64,000 bases of DNA from Hahella sp. HNIBRBA332 (GCF_030719035.1 NZ_CP132203.1:6885001-6949000); one strand, 5' to 3'; counted from the first letter of the stretch, positions 43,759-52,354 are shown. Numbers and translations: made by a program. The notes: generated from the sequence alone by a model not told the origin.

Positions 43759-44238
43759 ATGGCGGAACTCACCCATCTTGATGAGAAGGGCGCAGCGCAT
43801 ATGGTGGACGTTTCCGATAAAGAAGCGACAACCCGAGTAGCGCGGGCGGAGGCATTGATTCGAATGCAGCCGGAAACCCTGGCCATGATTACCGAAGGCC
43901 GACACAAAAAAGGCGATGTCTTTGCTGTCGCCCGTATCGCTGGTATTCAAGCGGCGAAAAAGACTTCTGACCTGATTCCCCTGTGCCACAGCCTTAATCT
44001 GACCTCGGTGAAAGTAAACCTGGAGGCGGATTCGAGCGCTTCTTTGGTGCGTATTGAAGCGATATGTAAGCTTGATGCGAAAACCGGTGTGGAGATGGAG
44101 GCGCTGACAGCCGCCAGTGTGGCGGCGTTGACCCTTTATGATATGTGTAAAGCCGTGGATAAAGGGATGGTGATTGAATCGGTGCGCCTGCTGGAAAAGC
44201 AAGGTGGACGTAGCGGGCACTGGAAGGTTCAGGAGTAA
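43759..44238 (+). CDS. moaC: Cyclic pyranopterin monophosphate synthase MoaC
   Basis: MoaC converts the MoaA product to cyclic pyranopterin monophosphate in molybdenum cofactor synthesis. The 159 residues contain LTHLDEKGAAHMVDVSDKE, KGDVFAVARIAGIQAAKKT, SDLIPLCHSLNLT, KTGVEMEALTAASVAALTLYDM (split here as GVEMEALTAA / YDMCKAVDKGM). The ATG at 43759 follows GAGAGAGGAG; an upstream GTG would add two residues. It is the first of moaC-moaD-moaA. Confidence 0.95.
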   Translation: MAELTHLDEKGAAHMVDVSDKEATTRVARAEALIRMQPETLAMITEGRHKKGDVFAVARIAGIQAAKKTSDLIPLCHSLNLTSVKVNLEADSSASLVRIEAICKLDAKTGVEMEALTAASVAALTLYDMCKAVDKGMVIESVRLLEKQGGRSGHWKVQE

Positions 44239-44241
44239 GCC

Positions 44242-44493
44242 ATGATAAAGGTATTGTTTTTTGCGAAGCTGCGGGAGCAGGTTGGTCGTTCTGAAATGCA
44301 ACTTCCTGCTTTGGATTCCGGGAGCAGTGTGGCCTCGCTATTGGATGCCGTGATTGCAGAACTTCCAGAGGCGGAAGCTGTTTTGAGGCAGGGAAATGTT
44401 CTCGCGGCGATCAACCAGGAGATGGCGCCGTTGAGCGCGACGGTGGCGGATGGTGATGAGGTCGCATTCTTTCCGCCTGTAACTGGTGGGTGA
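44242..44493 (+). CDS. moaD: Molybdopterin synthase sulfur carrier subunit MoaD
   Basis: This ubiquitin-like protein of 83 residues ends in the essential Gly-Gly (FFPPVTGG), whose C-terminal thiocarboxylate donates sulfur to the pterin. The pattern IKVLFFAKLREQVG and VAAINQE-type core strands are typical. It starts 3 nt after moaC. moaE, the partner catalytic subunit, is not in this window, so it must lie elsewhere. Confidence 0.93.
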   Translation: MIKVLFFAKLREQVGRSEMQLPALDSGSSVASLLDAVIAELPEAEAVLRQGNVLAAINQEMAPLSATVADGDEVAFFPPVTGG

Positions 44494-44512
44494 GAGGTCG
44501 CCGTTTGTCGTT

Positions 44513-44555
44513 CGCCGCCTGATGGGCCGGATTTGTTTCGGTAGATCAGGTGGCG
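44513..44555 (+). other. Long hairpin in the moaD-moaA spacer
   Basis: CGCCGCCTGAT (44513-44523) pairs with ATCAGGTGGCG (44545-44555) over 11 bp with one G-U pair, closing a 21-nt loop. No T run follows, so it is a poor terminator. A role as an RNA stability or regulatory element is possible, and it does not match the molybdenum cofactor riboswitch as I know it. Confidence 0.5.
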
Positions 44556-44598
44556 TATAAATGGAGTTGGTAGTTATCGAGGGGGAGTGCGTCACGCT

Positions 44599-45585
44599 AT
44601 GTCTTCAGCCCGCCTGATTGATCGATTTGGCCGTGAAGTAAATTATGTGCGGCTGTCTGTAACCGACCGGTGCGACTTTCGTTGTGTGTATTGCATGGCG
44701 GAAGATATGACTTTCCTTCCCCGTGAACAAATCCTGTCGTTGGAAGAACTCTATGACGTCGGTAAGGCTTTTGTCGAGCTTGGCGTTCGTAAGCTGCGAT
44801 TGACTGGGGGAGAACCCCTTGTGCGCCGTAATATTCTGGAGCTGGTGGATAAGCTGGGGCGCTTGCAGGAATTGCATGAGTTAACGCTGACTACTAACGG
44901 TTCTCAGCTTGTCAAAATGGCGCAGGACCTGCGTAAAGCCGGCGTCAAGCGCATTAATGTCAGCCTCGACAGTCTAAATGCTGATCGTTTCAAAGAATTG
45001 ACCCGCACCGGGGACTTGCAGCAAGTGTTGGCGGGAATCGAAGCCGCCAAAACTGCCGGCATAGAGAGAATCAAGCTTAATGCAGTGGTTTTGCGCGGGC
45101 GCAATGAAGACGAGGTCATGGATCTGGTGCGATATGCACGTGCGGAGAAACTGGATATTTCTTTTATTGAAGAAATGCCGCTGGGCGCAATCACTGAGCA
45201 TAATCGACAACTCTCATTTGTCTCCAGCGCTGAATTGCGTGAGCGCATAAGTCGGGATTACGAGTTGTTTCCCTGCAGCGAAAACACTGGGGGTCCCTCT
45301 CGTTACTATCGTATGTCCGATAGCGCATCCAGAATTGGCTTTATTTCTCCTCATAGCCATAACTTCTGCCATTTATGCAACCGGGTTAGAGTGACGGTGG
45401 AAGGGCGTCTGCTGTTGTGTCTGGGGAATGAGCATTCCGTTGATTTGCGGGAAGTTTTGCGTGGCAGACCCGAACAGTTACGGCAGACAATCATCGATGC
45501 GATGATGATTAAGCCGGAACGGCACTACTTTGATCTTGAGGAAGAGCCTCAGATCGTACGCTTTATGAATATGACCGGCGGTTGA
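44599..45585 (+). CDS. moaA: GTP 3',8-cyclase MoaA
   Basis: This radical-SAM enzyme starts molybdenum cofactor synthesis from GTP. It has 328 residues. The N-terminal cluster motif is C-D-F-R-C-V-Y-C in TDRCDFRCVYCMAEDM, and the C-terminal cluster is in CHLCNRVRVTVEGRLLLC. RLTGGEPLVRRN and a conserved terminal Gly-Gly (NMTGG) are present. ATG 44599 is chosen over GTG 44587, with GAGGGGGAG just upstream of the latter, so either remains possible. It is separated from moaD by 105 nt containing a hairpin. Confidence 0.95.
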   Translation: MSSARLIDRFGREVNYVRLSVTDRCDFRCVYCMAEDMTFLPREQILSLEELYDVGKAFVELGVRKLRLTGGEPLVRRNILELVDKLGRLQELHELTLTTNGSQLVKMAQDLRKAGVKRINVSLDSLNADRFKELTRTGDLQQVLAGIEAAKTAGIERIKLNAVVLRGRNEDEVMDLVRYARAEKLDISFIEEMPLGAITEHNRQLSFVSSAELRERISRDYELFPCSENTGGPSRYYRMSDSASRIGFISPHSHNFCHLCNRVRVTVEGRLLLCLGNEHSVDLREVLRGRPEQLRQTIIDAMMIKPERHYFDLEEEPQIVRFMNMTGG

Positions 45586-45655
45586 CGCCAGTCCTATGGG
45601 GCGGATTATTAGCGTAACTTATTGACGCTATAGATTGCGCCCATGAGTCTAAGTG

Positions 45656-45693
45656 TTGGGGTGGGGCGGCGCATCTGATAGAATTTCCGCCCC
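45656..45693 (+). promoter_or_regulatory. ribA promoter overlapped by an inverted repeat
   Basis: TTGGGG (45656-45661), a 17-nt spacer and TAGAAT (45679-45684) form a good promoter 34 nt before ribA. GGGGCGG (45663-45669) and CCGCCCC (45687-45693) flank the -10 box as a perfect 7-bp inverted repeat. Confidence 0.5.
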
Positions 45694-45717
45694 GCCAAGT
45701 TTTAGAGAGAGTATCGA

Positions 45718-46341
45718 GTGTCTGTCACCTATGTCGCCAGTTGCAAGCTGCCAACTCCCTTTGGTGTGTTCGATATGCACGGATTCCAGGAAGTCGGCAC
45801 GCAAAAAGAACATATTGCCCTGACCTTGGGAGATATTGGCGACGGAGCGCCGGTGCTGGCGCGCACACACTCAGAATGCCTGACTGGAGATGCGCTGTTC
45901 AGCATGCGCTGTGACTGCGGCTATCAGCTCGACGAAGCGTTGCGCAGTATTGCCGCCGAAGGGCGCGGCATTTTGTTGTACTTGCGCCAGGAAGGTCGTG
46001 GGATTGGCTTATTGAATAAGATTCGCGCTTACAACTTACAGGATCAGGGCGCTGATACGGTGGAAGCCAATGAGCAGCTAGGGTTCGCGGCGGACTTGCG
46101 CGACTACAGCATGTGTAAACCGATGCTGTATCATCTGGGTATAAGCCGCATTCGTCTAATGACCAACAACCCTCGCAAGGTCAATTCACTGACTAGTTTG
46201 GGAATTGAAGTGGTTGAGCGAGTCCCCCTGGAAGTGGGAAGAAATCCCCATAATCGCAACTACCTGGCCACTAAAGCTGGCAAGTTGGGGCACTTGCTGA
46301 CGACACACCAAGACGATGATTACGTTGTCGCCGCGAAATAA
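45718..46341 (+). CDS. ribA: GTP cyclohydrolase II
   Basis: RibA opens GTP in the first step of riboflavin synthesis. The 207 residues carry the zinc-binding pattern in HSECLTGDALFSMRCDCGYQ (C-x10-C-x-C), followed by LYLRQEGRGIGLLNKIRAY and LMTNNPRKVNSL. It is a stand-alone RibA rather than a RibBA fusion. The start is GTG with AGAGAGAG upstream. It shares a terminator with convergent dxs. Confidence 0.95.
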   Translation: MSVTYVASCKLPTPFGVFDMHGFQEVGTQKEHIALTLGDIGDGAPVLARTHSECLTGDALFSMRCDCGYQLDEALRSIAAEGRGILLYLRQEGRGIGLLNKIRAYNLQDQGADTVEANEQLGFAADLRDYSMCKPMLYHLGISRIRLMTNNPRKVNSLTSLGIEVVERVPLEVGRNPHNRNYLATKAGKLGHLLTTHQDDDYVVAAK

Positions 46342-46387
46342 TACGGGCGGGTATTACAACGGAATTCAGGCTTGTCTTGAGAAAGAT

Positions 46388-46416
46388 TAAACGGGGCGCT
46401 TAGTTGCGCCCCGTTT
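46388..46416. terminator. Bidirectional terminator between ribA and dxs
   Basis: AAACGGGGCGC and GCGCCCCGTTT form an 11-bp stem with a six-base loop, flanked by A and T tracts suited to both strands. Confidence 0.85.
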
Positions 46417-46422
46417 GCGTTT

Positions 46423-48354
46423 TCAGTCGCTGGTGCCGGTCTTGGGCGACGCCAGATTCAGGCTCTGCAGGCGCTTCTTAATGGCGGCGGCGATACCTTG
46501 CGCATCCAGGCCGACTTCTTTGTGCAGTTCAGCAGGCTTGCCGTGTTCGATAAACTCATCGGGAAGACCTAGTTGTAAGACAGGCATGGCGATGCCTTGG
46601 GAAGAGAGAAACTCGATAACGCCGCTGCCTGCGCCGCCAAGGATGCAATTCTCTTCTAGCGTCACCAAAAGATCATGGCTTCCCGCCATCTCCAGAATCA
46701 TATTCTGATCCAGGGGTTTGATGAATCGCATATCCACAACGGTGAAATTATTCTCTTCCGCCACTTCTAAGGCGGCAGACAACAAGGCGCCGAAGTTCAA
46801 AATGACAGTCTGCGCGCCGCGGCGACGCAGGTTGGCTTTGCCTATCTCCAAGGACTCCAGCCCAGGGTTGATTTCCGCGCCTGGTCCGTTGCCTCTTGGG
46901 TAACGCACTGCTGCGGGACCTGTGAATCTGTATCCTGTAGTCAGCATTTTACGGGTTTCATCTTCATCCGACGGCGCCATGACCACCATATTGGGGATGC
47001 AACGCAGGTAGGTGAGATCAAAACTGCCGGCGTGGGTAGGACCGTCTTCGCCGACCAAACCTGCGCGGTCGATAGCGAAAAGCACATCCAGATTCTGAAT
47101 TGCGACATCGTGAATGAGCTGGTCATAGGCGCGCTGCAGGAAGGTGGAGTAAATGGCCACTACCGGCTTGGCTCCGTCGCAAGCCAAGCCAGCGGCTAAA
47201 GTCACTGCATGCTGCTCCGCGATGGCGACATCGTAATAACGTTCCGGGAAGCGTTTGGAGAACTCGATCAGATCGGAGCCTTCGCACATGGCGGGAGTGA
47301 TGCCCACCAAGCTGGCGTCCTGTTCCGCCATGTCGCACAACCACTGACCAAAAATATTGGAGTAGCGCGGCTTTTTGGGCGCTTTGGCGGTGTCTTGCAC
47401 CTTGGGCTTGGGTTCAATCTTGTTGATGGCGTGATAGCCGATAGGGTCGCTTTCCGCATGAGCGAAGCCCTTGCCCTTTTTCGTGACCACATGCAGGAAC
47501 TGAGGTCCGCTCAGTTCCTTGATATTATTCAGGGTTTCAACTAAACGAGGCAGATCGTGGCCGTCTATCGGTCCGATATAGTTGAAGCCAAGCTCTTCGA
47601 ACAGAGTGCCTGGAGCGACCATGCCTTTAAAATGCTCTTCTGTTTTGCGAGCCAGCTCCATCAGACCCGGTGCGCCTTGCAGCACGCGCTTGCCGCTGTC
47701 GCGCATCTGATTGTATGTCTTGCTCGCCAACAGGCGGGCGAAATAGTTGGACAGCCCGCCGACATTACGGGAAATCGACATATCGTTGTCGTTCAGAATC
47801 ACCAGCAGGTCCGCTTTAGTGTCGGCGGCGTGGTTCAAAGCTTCGAACGCCATACCCGCGGTCATGGCTCCGTCGCCGATAACGGCGATGGCTTTCCGGG
47901 GCAGGTTCTGCATGCGCGCGGCGATCGCCATGCCCAGTGCGGCGCTGATAGAGGTGCTGGAGTGTCCAACGCCAAAGGTGTCATAAGGGCTTTCCTCGCG
48001 ACGGGGGAAAGCGGCGAGACCGTCCTTTTGGCGAATAGTGAGCATTTGCTCACGGCGGCCAGTAAGTATTTTGTGGGGATAAGCTTGATGACCCACGTCC
48101 CAAACCAGTCGGTCGTCGGGAGTATTGAAGGCGTAGTGCAAGGCTACGGTTAACTCCACCACGCCCAGGCCCGCGCCGAAATGGCCGCCGGATTGGCCTA
48201 CGCTGTACAGCAAAAATGCACGTAGTTCGTGCGCCAACTGCAGGAGCTCAGCTTCATTAAGAAGGCGCAGCTGGGCCGGAGAGTCGATTTTGTCGAGCAA
48301 CGGCGTATTGGGCCGATGCACTGGAATTTCTTGAAATACGTATGGTTTTTGCAT
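46423..48354 (-). CDS. dxs: 1-deoxy-D-xylulose-5-phosphate synthase
   Basis: Dxs condenses pyruvate and glyceraldehyde 3-phosphate to start the MEP isoprenoid pathway and also feeds thiamine and pyridoxal synthesis. The 643 residues match the family (E. coli 620). Motifs are HYAFNTPDDRLVWDVGHQAY, FGVGHSSTSISAALGMA, the thiamine-diphosphate site GDGAMTAGMAFEALNHA, NDNDMSIS, and the transketolase-like middle domain with AIAEQHAVTLAAGLA. It is the last gene of xseB-ispA-dxs on the minus strand, 131 nt after ispA. Confidence 0.97.
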   Translation of the reverse strand: MQKPYVFQEIPVHRPNTPLLDKIDSPAQLRLLNEAELLQLAHELRAFLLYSVGQSGGHFGAGLGVVELTVALHYAFNTPDDRLVWDVGHQAYPHKILTGRREQMLTIRQKDGLAAFPRREESPYDTFGVGHSSTSISAALGMAIAARMQNLPRKAIAVIGDGAMTAGMAFEALNHAADTKADLLVILNDNDMSISRNVGGLSNYFARLLASKTYNQMRDSGKRVLQGAPGLMELARKTEEHFKGMVAPGTLFEELGFNYIGPIDGHDLPRLVETLNNIKELSGPQFLHVVTKKGKGFAHAESDPIGYHAINKIEPKPKVQDTAKAPKKPRYSNIFGQWLCDMAEQDASLVGITPAMCEGSDLIEFSKRFPERYYDVAIAEQHAVTLAAGLACDGAKPVVAIYSTFLQRAYDQLIHDVAIQNLDVLFAIDRAGLVGEDGPTHAGSFDLTYLRCIPNMVVMAPSDEDETRKMLTTGYRFTGPAAVRYPRGNGPGAEINPGLESLEIGKANLRRRGAQTVILNFGALLSAALEVAEENNFTVVDMRFIKPLDQNMILEMAGSHDLLVTLEENCILGGAGSGVIEFLSSQGIAMPVLQLGLPDEFIEHGKPAELHKEVGLDAQGIAAAIKKRLQSLNLASPKTGTSD

Positions 48355-48485
48355 TCTTGCAGTTGTAGTCGCTCGGTTCTAAGGGATTAGCCGCCGGATC
48401 ATAGCCTCGGACGCAAAAAAATTGCCTATAAAAGCAATCGGCCATTATAAGCGATGTTGGGTTGGAGAACACGGGCAATTGGCGA

Positions 48486-49385
48486 TCAATGCGTGCGCTC
48501 GATCATGAAGCTGGCAAGATCCTGTAACCGGGAGTTCTGCAAACCCAGCGCCTGCAGCTGCGCGAGGGCTTCCTCATATAGCTGGCGCGCCTTCAGTTTC
48601 GCTTGTTCAAGACCCAATAGAGACGTGTACGTAGGTTTGTTGCGCTCGGCGTCTTTCCCTGCGGTTTTACCTAATACGCTGGTGTCGCTTTCCACGTCTA
48701 TGATGTCGTCACGAACCTGAAACGCCAAGCCAATGGCCTGCGCGAAGCGGCGTAAGCCGTCAATGGTTTCTGCGTCAGTCCGGCCGGCGGACAGGGCGCC
48801 CAATACAATACTCGACTCAATCAGCGCGCCGGTTTTTTCCAGGTGCATGCGCTCCAATTCCTCAAGCTTGAGCGTATGGCCCTCTGAGTAGATATCGATA
48901 GCCTGTCCGCCGACCATGCCCTGATGCCCACTGGCGCGGGCAAGTTCTCGCACCATCTGCAGCATGCTTTCCGCGGATGCGCCTGAGGGCTCGGTTAATG
49001 CGCTAAACGCCAGTGTTTGCAGGCCATCGCCGACCAGAATGGCGGTGGCTTCGTCAAAAGCGATATGGCAAGTGGGTTTGCCTCGGCGCAGAGAATCGTC
49101 GTCCATTGCCGGCAAATCGTCATGCACCAAAGAGTAGGCGTGAATCAGTTCTACCGCGCAGCAGGCGGGTAACGCCTGTTGCAGGTCTCCGCCCAAGGCT
49201 TCCGTAGTAGCGAGCAACAGTAAAGGACGTACTCGCTTTCCGCCGTTAAGCACGCAATAACGCATGGCCTCATTCAGCCTGGCCTTGGGGCCTTCCGGAT
49301 TGGGAAGCAGGTTGGCTAGGGCTTGGTCGATTTGGGCGCGGTTACGCTGGAAAAAGTCGTCGAGAGAATCAGTCTTCGGCGTCAT
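48486..49385 (-). CDS. ispA: (2E,6E)-farnesyl diphosphate synthase
   Basis: IspA extends dimethylallyl diphosphate with isopentenyl units to farnesyl diphosphate, the precursor of undecaprenyl and ubiquinone tails. It has about 299 residues. The first Asp-rich motif is in HDDLPAMDDDSLRRGKPT and the second is DDIIDVESD. GGKRVRPLLLLA binds the isopentenyl diphosphate. ATG 49385 overlaps the end of xseB by 17 nt; a TTG at 49394 is less likely. Confidence 0.96.
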   Translation of the reverse strand: MTPKTDSLDDFFQRNRAQIDQALANLLPNPEGPKARLNEAMRYCVLNGGKRVRPLLLLATTEALGGDLQQALPACCAVELIHAYSLVHDDLPAMDDDSLRRGKPTCHIAFDEATAILVGDGLQTLAFSALTEPSGASAESMLQMVRELARASGHQGMVGGQAIDIYSEGHTLKLEELERMHLEKTGALIESSIVLGALSAGRTDAETIDGLRRFAQAIGLAFQVRDDIIDVESDTSVLGKTAGKDAERNKPTYTSLLGLEQAKLKARQLYEEALAQLQALGLQNSRLQDLASFMIERTH

Positions 49386-49647
49386 TCTGATCAAAAGGTT
49401 TGGTTAGCGGGGCTCCGCGCTCTTCAATTAACTGTTGAACCTTTTGTTCTGCAGTCTGCAAGGCGGTTTGGCAGTGGCGAGTGAGTTGGACGCCTTCTTC
49501 AAAAGCGACCAGGGCTTCTTCCAGTTTAAGGTCGCCTTGCTCCAGCTTTCTCACCAGGACTTCTAGACGCTGCAATGCGTCTTCGAAATCGGGCGTTGAG
49601 CCGCTGGTGGAGGGACTTACATCAGAGTTGGCGTTTTTTTCAGTCAT
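49369..49647 (-). CDS. xseB: Exodeoxyribonuclease VII small subunit
   Basis: XseB partners XseA in a single-strand exonuclease. The 92 residues contain the family core DFEDALQRLEVLVRKLEQGD, LKLEEALVAFEEGVQL, and QTAEQKVQQL. The acidic N-terminus (MTEKNANSDV) is variable. The frame runs upstream to 49707, but ATG 49647 gives the usual size. It is the first gene of xseB-ispA-dxs, the same order as in E. coli; xseA is not here. Confidence 0.93.
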   Translation of the reverse strand: MTEKNANSDVSPSTSGSTPDFEDALQRLEVLVRKLEQGDLKLEEALVAFEEGVQLTRHCQTALQTAEQKVQQLIEERGAPLTKPFDQNDAED

Positions 49648-49678
49648 TGTGTTCTTATGCCGGTTTTTGCGCAGAGCC

Positions 49679-49707
49679 ACCCTACCTGAGAGCGCCGTCA
49701 GGGTCAA
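49679..49707 (-). promoter_or_regulatory. Candidate promoter for xseB-ispA-dxs
   Basis: On the minus strand TTGACC (49707-49702), a 17-nt spacer and TAGGGT (49684-49679) lie about 35 nt before xseB. The -35 is good and the -10 is weak. Confidence 0.4.
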
Positions 49708-49891
49708 TCGGTCGCCGTTAAAATTCAGCCGCAGCGGGCTTTGTCGGCGTCTTCTTCATTAAACTAACACCCGGATAAGTCAGCAGTTTTTAAATTCCCT
49801 GTCTATACTTTGGGGAAGCCCGGCGCGGCCAGTCTCAGCGCCGGCATCCTCTGGGTTTATTCTGTACTGTCCACCCGTAAAGGAGCGCTTT

Positions 49892-50650
49892 GTGGATTTA
49901 GCTACGCTTTTGGGCCTCATTGGCGGTTTGGCTATCGTTGCGATGGCGATGATGTTGGGCGGCTCAATTGGAATGTTTGTTGATGTGCCGTCGCTGCTCA
50001 TCGTATTTGGCGGTACGCTTCTGGTTGTTTTGATGAAGTTTTCGCTCGGTCAGTTCCTAAGCGCTGGCAAGGTGGCGGCCAAGGCTTTTATGTTCAAGCT
50101 GGATAAGCCCGAAGAGTTAATTGAACAGGTCGTTGAGCTGGCTGATGCCGCCAGAAAAGGCGGCCTGCTCTCCCTGGAAGGCAAAGAAATACCCAACGCA
50201 TTCCTGTCTAAAGGCATACAACTGCTGATAGACGGCCATGACGGCGACGTCGTCAAAGCACTGCTGACCAAGGACCGTAATCTCACTGTAGACAGGCACA
50301 AGCAAGGATCTTCCGTATTCGGAGCAATGGGGGATGTCGCCCCCGCGATGGGGATGATTGGGACGCTGATTGGTCTGGTGGCGATGCTGTCGAATATGGA
50401 TGATCCAAAGTCAATTGGACCTGCGATGGCCGTTGCGCTGCTGACCACGTTATACGGCGCCATGTTGGCGAATATGATCGCTATTCCGGTTGCAGATAAA
50501 TTGAAACTGAGAATGGGAGAGGAAGAGCAGATCAAATCCATGATTATTGACGCTCTGTTGGCGATTCAGGCGGGGCAGAACCCACGTGTGATTGAAACCA
50601 TGCTACGCACTTATCTGCCTGAAGGTAAACGTCAGACTGAAGAAGCCTGA
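49892..50650 (+). CDS. pomA: Flagellar stator protein PomA (MotA family)
   Basis: PomA is the ion-channel stator subunit that pushes on the flagellar rotor. It has 252 residues and four membrane spans: two at the N-terminus (DLATLLGLIGGLAIVAMAMM, VPSLLIVFGGTLLVVLM) and two after the cytoplasmic loop (DVAPAMGMIGTLIGLVAML, ALLTTLYGAMLANMIAIPV). The loop contains charged residues that contact FliG in characterised stators. The length and sequence are PomA-like (sodium type) rather than E. coli MotA (295). It starts with GTG after AAGGAGCG and is followed by pomB. No other flagellar genes are in the window. Confidence 0.92.
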   Translation: MDLATLLGLIGGLAIVAMAMMLGGSIGMFVDVPSLLIVFGGTLLVVLMKFSLGQFLSAGKVAAKAFMFKLDKPEELIEQVVELADAARKGGLLSLEGKEIPNAFLSKGIQLLIDGHDGDVVKALLTKDRNLTVDRHKQGSSVFGAMGDVAPAMGMIGTLIGLVAMLSNMDDPKSIGPAMAVALLTTLYGAMLANMIAIPVADKLKLRMGEEEQIKSMIIDALLAIQAGQNPRVIETMLRTYLPEGKRQTEEA

Positions 50651-50663
50651 CGGGAGTGCGCCA

Positions 50664-51644
50664 ATGAATGACGAAGAAGAGCAAAAGTGCGAATGTCCTC
50701 CCGGGCTGCCCGCCTGGATGGCGACTTTCGCCGATTTGATGTCCTTGCTGATGTGTTTCTTTGTGTTGCTACTGTCTTTCTCCGAGATGGACGCGCTCAA
50801 GTTCAAGCGTTTGGCTGGCTCTATGCGGGAGGCCTTCGGCGTGCAGGCGATCGTCAATGTGGACAGTATTCCCAAGGGCACCAGCATCATCGCCCAAGAG
50901 TTCAGTCCTGGTAAACCAGACCCGACCCCCTTGCAGACCATCATGCAGCAAACCGAGATGGACCTGCCTAATCTGCAGCAGCTTTGTGAACAGCAGGTGG
51001 CGGACGCGCTTCAGGAAGAGTGCCCGAAGATTCAAGGAGAAGAACTCAGCGATATTGTGCTGGAAAAAATCAAGATGCTGGTGGAGGAGACGGAGAACGA
51101 CGCCATTACCCTGGCTTCCGCATTGGAGGCGGAGGTCCGCAACAATCAAGTGGAAGTGGAAACCCGGGGACGCAAGATTGTCATTCGCGTGCAGGAAAAA
51201 GGTTCGTTCAATAGCGGCTCCGCGGATTTGAATCCCGAGTTCTATCCAGTGATAGACAAGCTGGTGGAACTGCTCAAGTCCATGGCAGGGAGTATCTCCG
51301 TGGAAGGGCATTCTGACAGTATTCCCATTCACACGGCCCGGTTTCGTTCCAACTGGGATCTCTCCGCTGCACGGGCGCTGGAAGTAGCCCATGCGTTGTT
51401 TGAGTCGGGAGAACTGGATCCCTCCCGCTTCAGCATCGCAGGTTATGCTGATACCAAGCCCCTGGCGTCGAACGATTCGGCGGAAAACCGCGCCCGCAAT
51501 CGACGGGTGGAAATTATTCTGCAACAACCTCTGGATGATGAAACCAAGAAAGAGATCCAGAAGGCGAGAGACGTCGCGCCAGATATTCTGCCCAGGGATC
51601 AATCTGAGGAATGGCAGGGCTTGGCGCCGGACGAAATATTCTGA
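50664..51644 (+). CDS. pomB: Flagellar stator protein PomB (MotB family)
   Basis: PomB anchors the stator to peptidoglycan and carries the ion-binding aspartate. It has 326 residues. After WMATFADLMSLLMCFFVLLL, the essential Asp is D24 (the same position as in Vibrio PomB), in the single membrane helix. A periplasmic plug/linker region follows, then an OmpA-like domain with EGHSDSIPIHTARF, NWDLSAARALEVAHAL and ENRARNRRVEI. The frame is open upstream in pomA; ATG 50664 is 14 nt after the pomA stop. Confidence 0.93.
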   Translation: MNDEEEQKCECPPGLPAWMATFADLMSLLMCFFVLLLSFSEMDALKFKRLAGSMREAFGVQAIVNVDSIPKGTSIIAQEFSPGKPDPTPLQTIMQQTEMDLPNLQQLCEQQVADALQEECPKIQGEELSDIVLEKIKMLVEETENDAITLASALEAEVRNNQVEVETRGRKIVIRVQEKGSFNSGSADLNPEFYPVIDKLVELLKSMAGSISVEGHSDSIPIHTARFRSNWDLSAARALEVAHALFESGELDPSRFSIAGYADTKPLASNDSAENRARNRRVEIILQQPLDDETKKEIQKARDVAPDILPRDQSEEWQGLAPDEIF

Positions 51645-51766
51645 TCTGGCGGCTTTCTGAACGGTTCGCATTAGACTGGGCGAGAGCGTATAAATAGAGA
51701 GACAAGATGGGAGCGAAGAGCAGGAGGCGCATGAGAGTATTGACGTATGAGCGCGGGTGAGAATCT

Positions 51767-52354
51767 ATGTCTGAGGTAGCTGAAAGACGTCGCTTCTTTC
51801 GAATTAGCGATACGGTAGGTTTGGCGTATCGGGTGTTGCAGCGAGGAGAGGCGGCGGAAAAAGAGTCATCGGAGTCCCATGTAAGTTCGACCTCTTTGTT
51901 GACTCTGGAGAATGATATCTCCAAAGCGCTGGAGAGTATGCGGGCGGCGAACGCAGGGTTGGCTCACATGCTTGAGTTGTTCAACCGCAAGATCAACTTG
52001 GCGCTTACTCTGGAGAGCCGCAGCGATGGCGTCTGGTCAGAACCCCGGCGGGCCAGACGGGTTAATCTCAGCGCTTGCGGGATTGCTTTTCCGGTGGACG
52101 ATCGACTGGATGTCGGCGTGACGCTGCAACTCCACCTGATCTTATACCCCAGTAATATTTCCATGTCCCTGCGTGCGCTCGTTATTGCCTGTGACAAGCC
52201 CAGAGCCGATGATGAGGACAAAGATGGCTTTATCCTGCGAGCGGATTTTACGGACATCGAAGAACAGAATCAGGAAATCCTGATTCAGCATGTCCTCAAG
52301 TGTCAGACCCGGCAATTGCGGGAGCGGCGAGAGGAGAAGGAAAAGAAAGGCTGA
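51767..52354 (+). CDS. PilZ-domain protein with helical insert
   Basis: The protein has 195 residues. The c-di-GMP-binding arginine motif RRRFFR (R8-x3-R12) opens the protein and the second motif N100-L-S-A-C-G105 follows much later. Both are needed to bind c-di-GMP in PilZ proteins. Between them lie about 60 residues rich in heptad-like Leu/Ala/Glu (ENDISKALESMRAANAGLAH), predicted helical. The C-terminal end is highly charged (RERREEKEKK). It lies 122 nt after pomB, suggesting a link to flagellar braking or motility control; that role is inference. Its 3' end overlaps the convergent NRDE gene by 59 nt. Confidence 0.82.
   Translation: MSEVAERRRFFRISDTVGLAYRVLQRGEAAEKESSESHVSSTSLLTLENDISKALESMRAANAGLAHMLELFNRKINLALTLESRSDGVWSEPRRARRVNLSACGIAFPVDDRLDVGVTLQLHLILYPSNISMSLRALVIACDKPRADDEDKDGFILRADFTDIEEQNQEILIQHVLKCQTRQLRERREEKEKKG

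Noticed and set aside
44494..44598. A molybdenum cofactor riboswitch before moaA
   Set aside because: The spacer is short and lacks the conserved motif; only a simple hairpin is visible.
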